DNA of 18,409 bases from Selenomonadaceae bacterium UBA3796 (lineage in GTDB: Bacteria; Bacillota; Negativicutes; Selenomonadales; Selenomonadaceae), in NCBI GenBank assembly GCA_002369175.1, contig DFES01000105.1, forward strand, positions 13,600 to 32,008. Direction: 5' to 3'. The first letter of the stretch is position 1. Each line of letters begins with the position of its first letter. Below the pieces are notes generated by a model. It was not told where the DNA came from and did not search any database. It saw nothing but the letters and a program-made list of their open reading frames with translations. Both the position numbers and the translations under genes were made by a program. Positions 8,236-14,662 of the stretch are shown in pieces.

Positions 8236-8583
8236 AGATGAAATGAGGGATAACTTCTTTCCGGGTTCCAGTCCCAGCCGGAGGATTTCCCCGGCCGGAA
8301 GCTCAAGACATCCCCATGCGCCGGTGGCTGCGGAGATGCCGATCCAGGGGCGGAGTTCCTTTACGGTCTTTAGGATGCGGTATTGACGGTCGATGTATAC
8401 GGCATCAATGGAAAAGCGCATGAAGAGCATGTGGATGCTGCTGCAGGGCAGGATGAGCAGCCCGCTCCCCGGGGGAAGCGCTGCTCTGCCCATGAGCCCG
8501 AGAAAGCGGGAGAAGAAGGTATCCGCTACTTTGACCTCCAGGATTTCCCCGGAGCCCTCCGGCATGAGATGGAGCTGTTTCAT
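8230..8583 (-). CDS. DUF192 family protein
   Basis: A 117-residue protein of the DUF192 family (PF02643), function unknown. Hallmarks in order are FFSRFLGLMGR, LLILPCSSIHMLFMRFSIDAVYID and the C-terminal CLELPAGEILRLGLEPGKKL. The reading frame continues further upstream, but the start at 8583 is chosen because AAGGAGGGG lies 10 nt before its ATG and because the family begins here. No signal peptide is seen. In my recollection DUF192 genes often sit beside tad/flp or prepilin peptidase genes in Gram-positive lineages, and here the gene is back to back with one (26 nt between starts). It converges on and overlaps the FIST-GGDEF gene by 6 nt. A role in pilus assembly is inference from context only. 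Confidence 0.85.
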   Translation of the reverse strand: MKQLHLMPEGSGEILEVKVADTFFSRFLGLMGRAALPPGSGLLILPCSSIHMLFMRFSIDAVYIDRQYRILKTVKELRPWIGISAATGAWGCLELPAGEILRLGLEPGKKLSLISSS

Positions 8584-8609
8584 AGGGGAAACCCCTCCTT
8601 TGAAGATAT

Positions 8610-9251
8610 GTGACGGTGATTTGTGTGGAATGGCTGGTTCTCCTCGTACTGGCAATCCTTTTGGCGAAGTGGGGCTCTGCATGGATAGAGTCCCTCTACT
8701 GGCAGCAGAGGGCGATTTTGTCCTATCCGGAACGGGTGGGGAAGGAGCCCGGGCGGCGGCAGGCTTTTCTCGCGGGAGGTTTTTTCCCCGCAGCCCTTTT
8801 CCTGTCCCTTGCGGGGGTTCCTTTGGAGACGCTGGCGGCAAAACTGCTTTTGGTGTGGTTTCTGCTTCTGACCATCTGCACGGATTGGGAGCAGGAGGTG
8901 GTTTTCGACCGCATGCTGCTGCCGATGCTCTTCCTGGCACTTCCCTTTTTCTTCCTGGAGGAATGGTCCTTGGGGAATCGTCTTTTTGCCGCGGCGGCAG
9001 GCGGCGGGGTTCTTTTTCTTCTGGCGCTGTTCACGGGGGGCATAGGAGGCGGAGATGTGAAGCTCGTTTTCGTCCTTGGTCTCTGGCTCGGCACGGAAAA
9101 GCTCCTTTGGGTTCTCTGTGGAGGCGCGATTCTCGGAGGTCTGGCGGCGGGCATCCTGCTTTTGGCGAGGATACGGAAGCGGGGGGATTTTTTCGCCTAC
9201 AGTCCTTACTTTTCGCTGACGGCCATATTCCTATTGTTATGTGATGTATGA
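8610..9251 (+). CDS. Type IV prepilin peptidase (A24 family, Tad pilus)
   Basis: Integral-membrane aspartyl protease expected to cleave prepilins such as the flp and tadE products encoded downstream. It has 213 residues and about six hydrophobic segments. The catalytic pair is D92 in TDWEQEVVFD (family D-x-I-P-D loop) and D149 in GIGGGDVKL (GxGD motif). The N-terminus (residues 1-75) resembles a reduced PilD methylase region: SAWIESLY and a short basic loop remain, but the cysteine-bearing cytoplasmic domain is missing, so it probably only cleaves. The start is a GTG at 8610, the first possible after an in-frame stop at 8601; GTGs at 8616 and 8625 are alternatives, and no strong ribosome site is visible. 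The function (CpaA/TadV) is well supported; the exact start is not. Confidence 0.9.
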   Translation: MTVICVEWLVLLVLAILLAKWGSAWIESLYWQQRAILSYPERVGKEPGRRQAFLAGGFFPAALFLSLAGVPLETLAAKLLLVWFLLLTICTDWEQEVVFDRMLLPMLFLALPFFFLEEWSLGNRLFAAAAGGGVLFLLALFTGGIGGGDVKLVFVLGLWLGTEKLLWVLCGGAILGGLAAGILLLARIRKRGDFFAYSPYFSLTAIFLLLCDV

Positions 9252-9291
9252 ATCGGCACACCCTTTCAAGTTTCAAGGGTGTGCCGATTTT
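9251..9291. terminator. Bidirectional intrinsic terminator between convergent genes
   Basis: A perfect 15-bp inverted repeat, AATCGGCACACCCTT (9251-9265) with AAGGGTGTGCCGATT (9275-9289), has a 9-nt loop and ends in TTTT on the + strand. It begins at the last base of the peptidase stop codon and ends at the stop of the convergent GGDEF gene, so it most likely terminates both. Confidence 0.85.
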
Positions 9292-10859
9292 CAGAGTTCA
9301 TAATGATAATGGTCGCGGCCGTTGTTTTTCACATGGTAGAGAGCGTCGTCCGCAGTCTTGAAGACTGTTTCGTAATCAGCGCCGTTCCGGGGCACAATGG
9401 CAATGCCGATGCTGGCGGTGATTCCGGCATTTTTCCCGTCAATGTCCAGTTCACGGGCCATTTCGTTGATGAGGGCTGCTTTTTCCAGGATGATTTCCAT
9501 GCTCGGCAGGCGGTCGATGATGATAACGAATTCATCACCGCCAAACCTTCCGACGCAGTCCGTAGGACGGAAGATCTTCTTCAGCTGCTTCGAGAACTCA
9601 ATGAGGACGCGGTCGCCGTACTGATGGCCGTGGACATCGTTTACTTCCTTGAAGTGATCCAGGTCGATGACGTAGAAGGCGATGAGCCCAAATCGCTCCT
9701 TTGCGCTCTCAAACTCCCGGATCTTTCTTTGGAAGAAGGCCTCGATGGCGGTCTTGTTGTAGAGTTTTGTCAGCACGTCGCGTTCCAGCTCTTTTTGGTA
9801 CGCCGCCTGGACGGCGCGGATGTTGTTGAAGGCTTCCGCCATATCTTCCAGTTCATCGTCGGAGGAAACGGAAATCGTGTGCCAGGTTCCCTTGGAGATG
9901 TTCATGGCGGCTTGGGCAAGTTTCAGAATGGGGCGGGTAGCCCTGTCGGAGAGCAGATAGGCGCTGAAGCTCACGAAGAGCAGGACGATGAAGCCCAGAA
10001 GGGCGGTTTTTGCGATTTCATCAGCGGCCTGTTCCCTGATGTAGTGAAGCGGCAGCGTGGTGGCGATGGCCCAGCCTGTCATCTGATTTCGGGAGAAACT
10101 GACCAAATGATCTTCACCCTCCAGGCGGAGATGCGTCACGCCGTAGACTCCCATCATGGAGCGGGTGATTGCCTTGTACTGGTTGGCGTGGGGATGATCG
10201 GTTTCCGACAGTATGATATGGGAGGAATGGGCGATGATACCGTTCGTTCGGTCACTGATGAAAATGTTTGTCCTGTAATCGGCGTATTTTCTCACAAACG
10301 TCTGCAGGGAAGACACGCTGAAATTCCTCTGGAGCATGCCGATGGGGCGGCCTTCCTCATCAAGGATGGGAACCACCAGCACCGTGATGAGCTTTCCCGT
10401 GGACATGCTCACGATGACATCCGAGATGTAGTCACGTCCCTGCATGGCCTCCTGGAAATGCTTGCGCTTGGTCAGGTTCACGAGGGGAGCGCCGTCCGTC
10501 CGCAGGAGCTGTTGGCCGTCGGCTCCTGTAATGGCCATGAGGTTGTCATCCTGGAAGATGGCGTTGGTTTTCGTCAGGATGCGGAGCACCTCCGGCTCCA
10601 GGGACTTGTCTTGAGAGGCTGCATACTGCCGCAGGACGGGGGTGTTGGTCAGCGCGTGAAGGCCGCAGAAATTCTTCTCGAAGAACTCTGTCAAATGCTC
10701 ATCCACAATAGCGTTTCTGAGCCAATTATCCGTCATGGCAGTTTGCTCCAGATCCTCCATCCTCTGCATACCGCCGACCGTAATGACAAACAGGAGCGGG
10801 AGAGCCCCCATGATCATGAGAAGAGCAAAGAGCTTGTATCGGATGCTTCTGGTGTTCAT
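9291..10859 (-). CDS. Membrane sensor diguanylate cyclase (dCache-HAMP-GGDEF)
   Basis: A 522-residue inner-membrane signalling protein. Layout: TM1 at about residues 8-28; an extracytoplasmic dCache-type sensor at 35-275 (including GRDYISDVIVSMSTGKLITV, about residues 141-160); TM2 at about 284-304; a HAMP linker with ATRPILKLAQAAMNISKG; and a GGDEF domain at 360-520. The cyclase motifs are complete: DLDHFKEVNDVHGHQYGD, GGDEF at 440-444 and the inhibitory site RPTD at 431-434. It should make c-di-GMP in response to an unknown external ligand. The start ATG at 10859 has GAAGAGGC about 8 nt upstream; a 14-residue longer reading lacks a ribosome site. The gene faces away from the Tad operon and shares a control region with it, which suggests but does not prove a regulatory link. 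Confidence 0.92.
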   Translation of the reverse strand: MNTRSIRYKLFALLMIMGALPLLFVITVGGMQRMEDLEQTAMTDNWLRNAIVDEHLTEFFEKNFCGLHALTNTPVLRQYAASQDKSLEPEVLRILTKTNAIFQDDNLMAITGADGQQLLRTDGAPLVNLTKRKHFQEAMQGRDYISDVIVSMSTGKLITVLVVPILDEEGRPIGMLQRNFSVSSLQTFVRKYADYRTNIFISDRTNGIIAHSSHIILSETDHPHANQYKAITRSMMGVYGVTHLRLEGEDHLVSFSRNQMTGWAIATTLPLHYIREQAADEIAKTALLGFIVLLFVSFSAYLLSDRATRPILKLAQAAMNISKGTWHTISVSSDDELEDMAEAFNNIRAVQAAYQKELERDVLTKLYNKTAIEAFFQRKIREFESAKERFGLIAFYVIDLDHFKEVNDVHGHQYGDRVLIEFSKQLKKIFRPTDCVGRFGGDEFVIIIDRLPSMEIILEKAALINEMARELDIDGKNAGITASIGIAIVPRNGADYETVFKTADDALYHVKNNGRDHYHYEL

Positions 10860-10915
10860 CGTAATTGCCTCTTCATTCAAAATGGTATACTTGTCGTACA
10901 TGATTATCTATCATT

Positions 10916-10944
10916 ATTATAACGCAATTGCACAAATTTTTCCA
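10916..10944 (-). promoter_or_regulatory. Putative sigma-70 promoter of the dCache-GGDEF gene
   Basis: Read on the minus strand, a perfect -10 TATAAT (10916-10921) lies 17 bp from a -35-like TGGAAA (10939-10944, 4 of 6 consensus). The -10 ends about 57 nt before the start codon. Confidence 0.55.
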
Positions 10945-10985
10945 TGGGCAAAATTTTCTGTCTGGAAGCGCTCCGTACGTTTCAA

Positions 10986-10999
10986 TGAAGGTCACTTCA
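10986..10999. promoter_or_regulatory. Possible operator dyad beside the Tad promoter
   Basis: Inverted repeat TGAAG-GTCA-CTTCA ends 2 nt before the -35 box of the Tad promoter. Its position suits an activator or repressor site. The arms are only 5 bp, so chance occurrence is possible. Confidence 0.3.
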
Positions 11000-11001
11000 A
11001 G

Positions 11002-11029
11002 TTGACAGTGGGGAGATTTTGAGTATAAT
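11002..11029 (+). promoter_or_regulatory. Near-consensus sigma-70 promoter of the Tad operon
   Basis: A perfect -35 TTGACA (11002-11007) and perfect -10 TATAAT (11024-11029) are separated by 16 bp in an AT-rich stretch. Transcription would start near 11036, leaving a leader of about 220 nt before the cpaB ATG. No other protein-scale gene lies between, so this promoter probably drives the pilus operon, or a short leader RNA. Confidence 0.75.
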
Positions 11030-11121
11030 ATAAAGCATATAGGGATATTAAAATATATAAGTGCAATACATGGTGGAAGTTTGATCGCGGTGTGCGTGTG
11101 TCGGATTTTTACAGGTCAAAA

Positions 11122-11247
11122 ATGAGTATTTCTCCGGGGAAATACTCGTTCTGTTTTTGGAAGCTGTTTTGCATATTTATGGGCAGGACGCATCTGCACG
11201 GGGAATCGGCCATTGGGACCAGGTGCGGGGATGTCCTGTGGGAATGA
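11122..11247 (+). CDS. Possible leader peptide ORF (41 aa) ahead of cpaB
   Basis: An ATG at 11122, with AGGT about 7 nt upstream, opens a 41-codon ORF that stops at 11247, 10 nt before the cpaB ATG and overlapping its ribosome site. The product begins MSISPGKYSF and contains a hydrophobic aromatic stretch, CFWKLFCIF. The ORF starts in the 5' arm of the leader stem-loop, so its translation would open that stem. No similarity is recognised, and an ORF of this size can occur by chance. Confidence 0.22.
   Translation: MSISPGKYSFCFWKLFCIFMGRTHLHGESAIGTRCGDVLWE
11124..11158 (+). terminator. Leader stem-loop with T-rich run (possible attenuator)
   Basis: GAGTATTTC (11124-11132) pairs perfectly with GAAATACTC (11139-11147), with extra inner pairs possible, followed by GTTCTGTTTTT. 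The U-run is interrupted, so termination would be partial, and the inverse strand also carries TTTTT after the stem. It lies about 90-120 nt after the predicted transcription start and could release a short RNA or attenuate the pilus operon. Confidence 0.4.
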
Positions 11248-11257
11248 GGGAAGTATC

Positions 11258-12172
11258 ATGTTTTCGAAGTTGCTGGATGTGTTGAATGACCTGCAGCCCC
11301 GACAGCTTGTTCTGTTGGCGGGCGGCATTGCGGTTCTGATGTTTGGCATTATTTATTTCACCTTGTCCACCATCTCCCAGTCAGCGCAGGAGAGCGTGGA
11401 AGAAAAGCCCGTGGTGCACGTCTCGGAGGTGGATGAGAGGAATGTGGTGGTTGCGAAGGTGGATATCCCCCGCAAGGCGCTCATACAGGAAAGCATGCTG
11501 CAAATGAAGAAGGTGCCCATAGATGCAGTGCCCAAGGGAGCTGTCTTTGATGTCGGTTACGCCGTCGGGCAGCCCGCCATTTCGGAAATCTATGCGGGAG
11601 ATGTCATCACGGAGTCCAAGATCTACACCGACAGGAGCAAGGCAGGCTTTGTTGGCTCCATTCCGGAGGATTGCCGCGCAGTGTCCGTAGGCGTGGACGA
11701 TATCACAGGGGTTGCCGGCTTTGCGAAGCCCGGCGATTATGTGGATGTGATCCTGCGGGAGAAAAACGATCAGGGTGCCACCAGCCGCTTGCTCCTGCAG
11801 AATGTCCTGCTCCTTGGCATCAACCAGGACATGGGCGGGCAGACTTCGGAGTCCTCGGCGAAAGCTGCGGACAAGCCTGCCATTGCAACGGTGGCGCTCT
11901 CTCCCGATGATGTACTGGAACTGGTCTCGGCATCTGCGCTGGGGGATATCTATCTGGCGCTTCGCCCCTTCCGCCCAAATGAAAAAAGTCTTCCCCATCT
12001 GAGCTATACCATGAGGGCACTGCATCCTGCCCATACGGTTCAGACACAGCCGACGGTTCCTGCGTCGGTCCCGGTGGCACCTGCTGCATCGCCGCCCCCT
12101 GCATATCCTGCGGAGGAGTCTTCTTCCTCGGGCATTGAGATGATCGTCGGGGATAAAATTATAACGAAATGA
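11258..12172 (+). CDS. cpaB: Flp pilus assembly protein CpaB/RcpC
   Basis: Inner-membrane-anchored periplasmic component that works with the secretin of the Tad pilus. It has 304 residues: a short cytoplasmic lead, one membrane segment at about 17-37 (LVLLAGGIAVLMFGIIYF), a SAF domain at about 62-124 (VVVAKVDIPRKALIQ, GDVITESKIY), and the RcpC-type domain at about 131-237 (RAVSVGVDDITGVAGFAKPGDYVDVI, then LLLQNVLLLGI). A Pro/Ala-rich tail (260-285) precedes a C-terminal IEMIVGDKI strand like that of other CpaB proteins. The start ATG has GAGGGAAG 5 nt upstream; a 15-residue longer reading has no ribosome site and is GC-biased leader. It is the first gene of the operon and its stop touches the secretin reading frame (ATGA). 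Confidence 0.93.
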   Translation: MFSKLLDVLNDLQPRQLVLLAGGIAVLMFGIIYFTLSTISQSAQESVEEKPVVHVSEVDERNVVVAKVDIPRKALIQESMLQMKKVPIDAVPKGAVFDVGYAVGQPAISEIYAGDVITESKIYTDRSKAGFVGSIPEDCRAVSVGVDDITGVAGFAKPGDYVDVILREKNDQGATSRLLLQNVLLLGINQDMGGQTSESSAKAADKPAIATVALSPDDVLELVSASALGDIYLALRPFRPNEKSLPHLSYTMRALHPAHTVQTQPTVPASVPVAPAASPPPAYPAEESSSSGIEMIVGDKIITK

Positions 12173-12183
12173 GGCAGTGGAAT

Positions 12184-13692
12184 ATGGTGAACCATCATCT
12201 TTTTCGGGATATTCGGTGCGCGGCAGCCGGCGTCTGCTTCTTGGCGGGAGTTTATGCGCCTGCGGTTCATGCAGCTCCTGCGCTCTTGAATGTGGATCTC
12301 AATACTTCCCGTTATATGTCCATGCCGAGTCCCATTGAGAGGATTGCGGTGGGCAATCCGGAGATTGCAACGGTGGTGCTCCTGCCCTCTTCCGATACGG
12401 AGTTTTTGATTGTTTCCCACAAGCCGGGAACCACCTCCCTGTTCATCTGGTCAGAGGAAGGGGAGCGGTTTGAGTACATCATCGGCGTGTCCGCAGAGGA
12501 TACGGGACGGGCGCAGATCATTCAGAATGCCATCGGACTTCCCTTCGTTCACGTGAAAATGGTGGAGGGCAAGGTGCTGCTGTCCGGGATGGTAAAGAAT
12601 CAGTATGAACGCAATTATGCGGTACGAACAGCCCAGCTCTATGTAAACAGCGGAAGTGGGAGCAATATCAGTGTGGGCAGCAATGTCAACATGAAGATCA
12701 ATGCCCAGAATGCAATGAACAGTTCCGGGGGCACTGTAGGCGGGGAGGAAAACAAGGAGGCAGGAAATGTCATCGACCTGCTCCATATGATGCACCCGAC
12801 CCAGATTCGGCTGGAGGCTCAGGTCATCTCCATCAATCCGGAGGATCGGATGGAACTTGGCATCCGCTACAGCGGCAGCGCGGACACGGATACCACCTCG
12901 GGGGGGACCGCAGCACTGAGTGCGCCGGGCATCTTCTTCGGCGGAGAATCTTATTCCACGACAGGGGCAACGCCTTGGCGCAACAGCATCAACGTTGCGC
13001 TGTCGGCACTCGTGACCCAGAGCCGTGCGAAGATCCTCTCCCGTCCCAGCATCACCACCATGAGCGGTGAGGAAGCTGTTATCCAGGTGGGCGGGGAGAT
13101 ACCCTATACCGCCAGGGACAGCAACGGGAATTCCCATACGGAATTCAAGAACTACGGTATCATTCTTCAATTCAAGCCCGTGGTGGATGCAGAGAACCGC
13201 ATTGTTTCTTCCATACACACGGAGATTAGCAAACCCAATGGGGAGTCGGTGAACGGTCAGCCGGTTCTCGAGCGTCGCAGGGCAGATTCCGTGGTGACGG
13301 TGAGCTCCGGTTCCACCATGGTCATCGGCGGTCTCATGGACTCATCCGAGGCCAAATCCATTTCGAAGATTCCCCTTTTGGGAGATATTCCCATTCTGGG
13401 AGAATTCTTTAAATACACCTCCAAGACAAAGGACAAACAGGAACTCGTCGTTCTGATTACGCCCTATATTGTGGATGAGGAGGATGTATCTCATACGCGC
13501 ATGTCGGAGGATTTGCAGAAGCTTTACGAAAAGGGACAGCAGGAAAAGACTGCCCAGAAGGATGTGGATCTCAACGAGCCTGTGCCGGAGCCCGGCAATC
13601 CTTCCCCTAAAACCGGAAAAGACGAGGACACGATCCTGAAATGGCAGTTGGATCGCAGCGTCCTTCCCATACCGGATAAGACAAAGGAGTGA
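12184..13692 (+). CDS. cpaC: Tad pilus secretin CpaC/RcpA
   Basis: Outer-membrane secretin through which the Flp pilus exits. It has about 502 residues. The signal peptide (basic NHHLFRDIRC, hydrophobic core AAAGVCFLAGVYA) has a likely cleavage after AVHA. Next come the pilus-secretin N-domain (IERIAVGNPEIATVVLL, GTTSLFIW), a BON-like segment (VEGKVLLSGMVKN), a Ser/Asn/Gly-rich linker, and the secretin core from about QIRLEAQVISI to KIPLLGDIPILGEFF and ELVVLITPYIV. A charged Pro-rich tail follows. Start choice: an ATG at 12169 overlaps the cpaB stop but lacks a ribosome site; the ATG at 12184 has GAGG 9 nt upstream and gives a better signal peptide. Its presence implies a diderm envelope. No pilotin gene (rcpB/tadD) is seen in the window. 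Confidence 0.93.
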   Translation: MVNHHLFRDIRCAAAGVCFLAGVYAPAVHAAPALLNVDLNTSRYMSMPSPIERIAVGNPEIATVVLLPSSDTEFLIVSHKPGTTSLFIWSEEGERFEYIIGVSAEDTGRAQIIQNAIGLPFVHVKMVEGKVLLSGMVKNQYERNYAVRTAQLYVNSGSGSNISVGSNVNMKINAQNAMNSSGGTVGGEENKEAGNVIDLLHMMHPTQIRLEAQVISINPEDRMELGIRYSGSADTDTTSGGTAALSAPGIFFGGESYSTTGATPWRNSINVALSALVTQSRAKILSRPSITTMSGEEAVIQVGGEIPYTARDSNGNSHTEFKNYGIILQFKPVVDAENRIVSSIHTEISKPNGESVNGQPVLERRRADSVVTVSSGSTMVIGGLMDSSEAKSISKIPLLGDIPILGEFFKYTSKTKDKQELVVLITPYIVDEEDVSHTRMSEDLQKLYEKGQQEKTAQKDVDLNEPVPEPGNPSPKTGKDEDTILKWQLDRSVLPIPDKTKE

Positions 13693-13699
13693 ATCGTGG

Positions 13700-14536
13700 A
13701 TGGAGGGGCATCAGAGTGTCATTATCGCCGTTTTCAGTACCTCTTCCGGCATTGGAAAGACCCTGACCGCCATCAACCTGGCGGCGGGATTTGCGAAGGA
13801 AGGTTATGAAACCTGTCTGGTGGATTTGGATCTGCAGTTCGGTGATGTCATGAGTTATTTGAAACTCACCAGTGAATATACGCTGGCAGAGGCACAGATT
13901 GCCTTGACCACGGAGCCGGATCATTATGACATGGAGGATTACCTTGTGAAATACAGCCACGAGGGAGTTTCCTTTTCCGTATTGCCGCCGCCGCGGCAGA
14001 TTGACGATGCTTATCTCGTTGATGTGGCAGTGGTGGAGGATATCATCCGGCGCCTTTCCCACTTCAATTTTATCGTGCTGGATCTCACGGCGGTGTTCAG
14101 CACATTGAATCTCGCCATGCTGGATATGTGCACGATCATCAACTATATCGGTGTCATGGACTTCTTGCCTGCAGTGAAGAACTACAAGGTTGGCTATGAT
14201 ACCCTGCTCCGCTTCGAGTACGAGGAGAGCAAGATCTGCCTGATCGAGAACCGCTCGGATTCGGAGAAGTTCATCTATTCGGGGGATGTGGAGAGACTGG
14301 TGGGGGAGAAGTTCTATCATCGGCTTCCCAATGATTTCCCCGCAGTGAACAAGTCCATTCAAACGGGACAGCCATTGATGTTTGCGGCTCCTCTGTCTCC
14401 GTTGACCCAGAGCTATTGGCAGTTGGTGGGGCGCTATACGAATCGGCGCACTCCCACGAAGAGGTCGATACAGGAGGAAAAATCCCCCGGGGCGTTCTCC
14501 TGGCTCCTGGGGGCAGGAGGATGGCATGCGACGTAA
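13700..14536 (+). CDS. TadZ/CpaE-like MinD-family ATPase without receiver domain (first of tandem pair)
   Basis: A 278-residue MinD/ParA-type protein expected to localise the Tad machine at the membrane or pole. The P-loop reads STSSGIGKT (13-21): the GKT lysine K20 is present, but the signature lysine of the deviant Walker A motif (usually KGG) is a serine (S15). Walker A' is VDLDLQFGDV (D42, D44) and Walker B VLDL (D128). The C-terminal part, LPNDFPAVNKSIQTGQPL to PLSPLTQSYWQL, matches CpaE-type ends. It lacks the N-terminal receiver-like domain carried by its neighbour. The start ATG has AAAGGAG 10 nt upstream and lies 7 nt after the secretin stop. It shares DLQFGD and overall plan with the next gene, so the two are paralogues. 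Confidence 0.85.
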   Translation: MEGHQSVIIAVFSTSSGIGKTLTAINLAAGFAKEGYETCLVDLDLQFGDVMSYLKLTSEYTLAEAQIALTTEPDHYDMEDYLVKYSHEGVSFSVLPPPRQIDDAYLVDVAVVEDIIRRLSHFNFIVLDLTAVFSTLNLAMLDMCTIINYIGVMDFLPAVKNYKVGYDTLLRFEYEESKICLIENRSDSEKFIYSGDVERLVGEKFYHRLPNDFPAVNKSIQTGQPLMFAAPLSPLTQSYWQLVGRYTNRRTPTKRSIQEEKSPGAFSWLLGAGGWHAT

Positions 14537-14618
14537 AGCAGCCGTCATACTGGAGAACGTTAGAATTTCCCGCAGGGAAAGCTCTTGCGCTCTCTGCATA
14601 TACCGCGGACGATTTGTA

Positions 14619-14643
14619 GCGAGATGAAAATTTCATTGCTCGC
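14619..14643 (+). promoter_or_regulatory. Hairpin between the two TadZ-like genes
   Basis: GCGAG (14619-14623) pairs with CTCGC (14639-14643), enclosing the near-palindrome ATGAAAATTTCAT (14624-14636). It lies in the 126-nt gap between the two ATPase genes, covers an in-frame ATG at 14624 and ends 19 nt before the preferred start. It may tune translation of the second gene. Confidence 0.3.
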
Positions 14644-14662
14644 GAGTATAGAAAGCAGGTGT

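Larger units (their letters stand above)
11030..11257 (+). promoter_or_regulatory. Structured 5' leader of the Tad operon
   Basis: This stretch is the bulk of the 398-nt non-coding gap between the GGDEF start and cpaB. It holds two folding elements: a 9-bp stem-loop at 11124-11147 followed by a T-rich run, and a longer imperfect fold in which CAGGAC (11184-11189) pairs with GTCCTG (11233-11238) and TGCAC (11195-11199) with GTGCG (11223-11227). A possible 41-codon ORF also lies here. The leader resembles attenuator- or riboswitch-type leaders, but I cannot match it to a known class; the GEMM-I c-di-GMP core motifs were looked for and not found. Confidence 0.45.

Noticed and set aside
8584..8940. 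N-terminal extension of the DUF192 frame on the minus strand.
   Set aside because: It lies opposite the prepilin peptidase, is Pro/Arg/Ser-rich, and a strong ribosome site marks the shorter start.
8393..9244. A 283-codon + frame overlapping the prepilin peptidase in another frame.
   Set aside because: It is Gly/Arg-rich without motifs; the peptidase frame carries both catalytic aspartates.
9279..10922. A 547-codon open frame on the + strand opposite the dCache-GGDEF gene.
   Set aside because: The minus strand encodes a complete, motif-bearing cyclase; the + frame has no recognisable domain and no ribosome site.
11036..11257. c-di-GMP (GEMM-I) riboswitch in the Tad leader.
   Set aside because: The conserved GGCAAA-type and CGCAAAGCC-type core segments were not found; only generic stems are present.
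14585..14662. Upstream ATG starts (14585, 14624) for the second TadZ-like gene.
   Set aside because: No ribosome site, a hairpin covers 14624, and the receiver-like fold begins right after the ATG at 14663.
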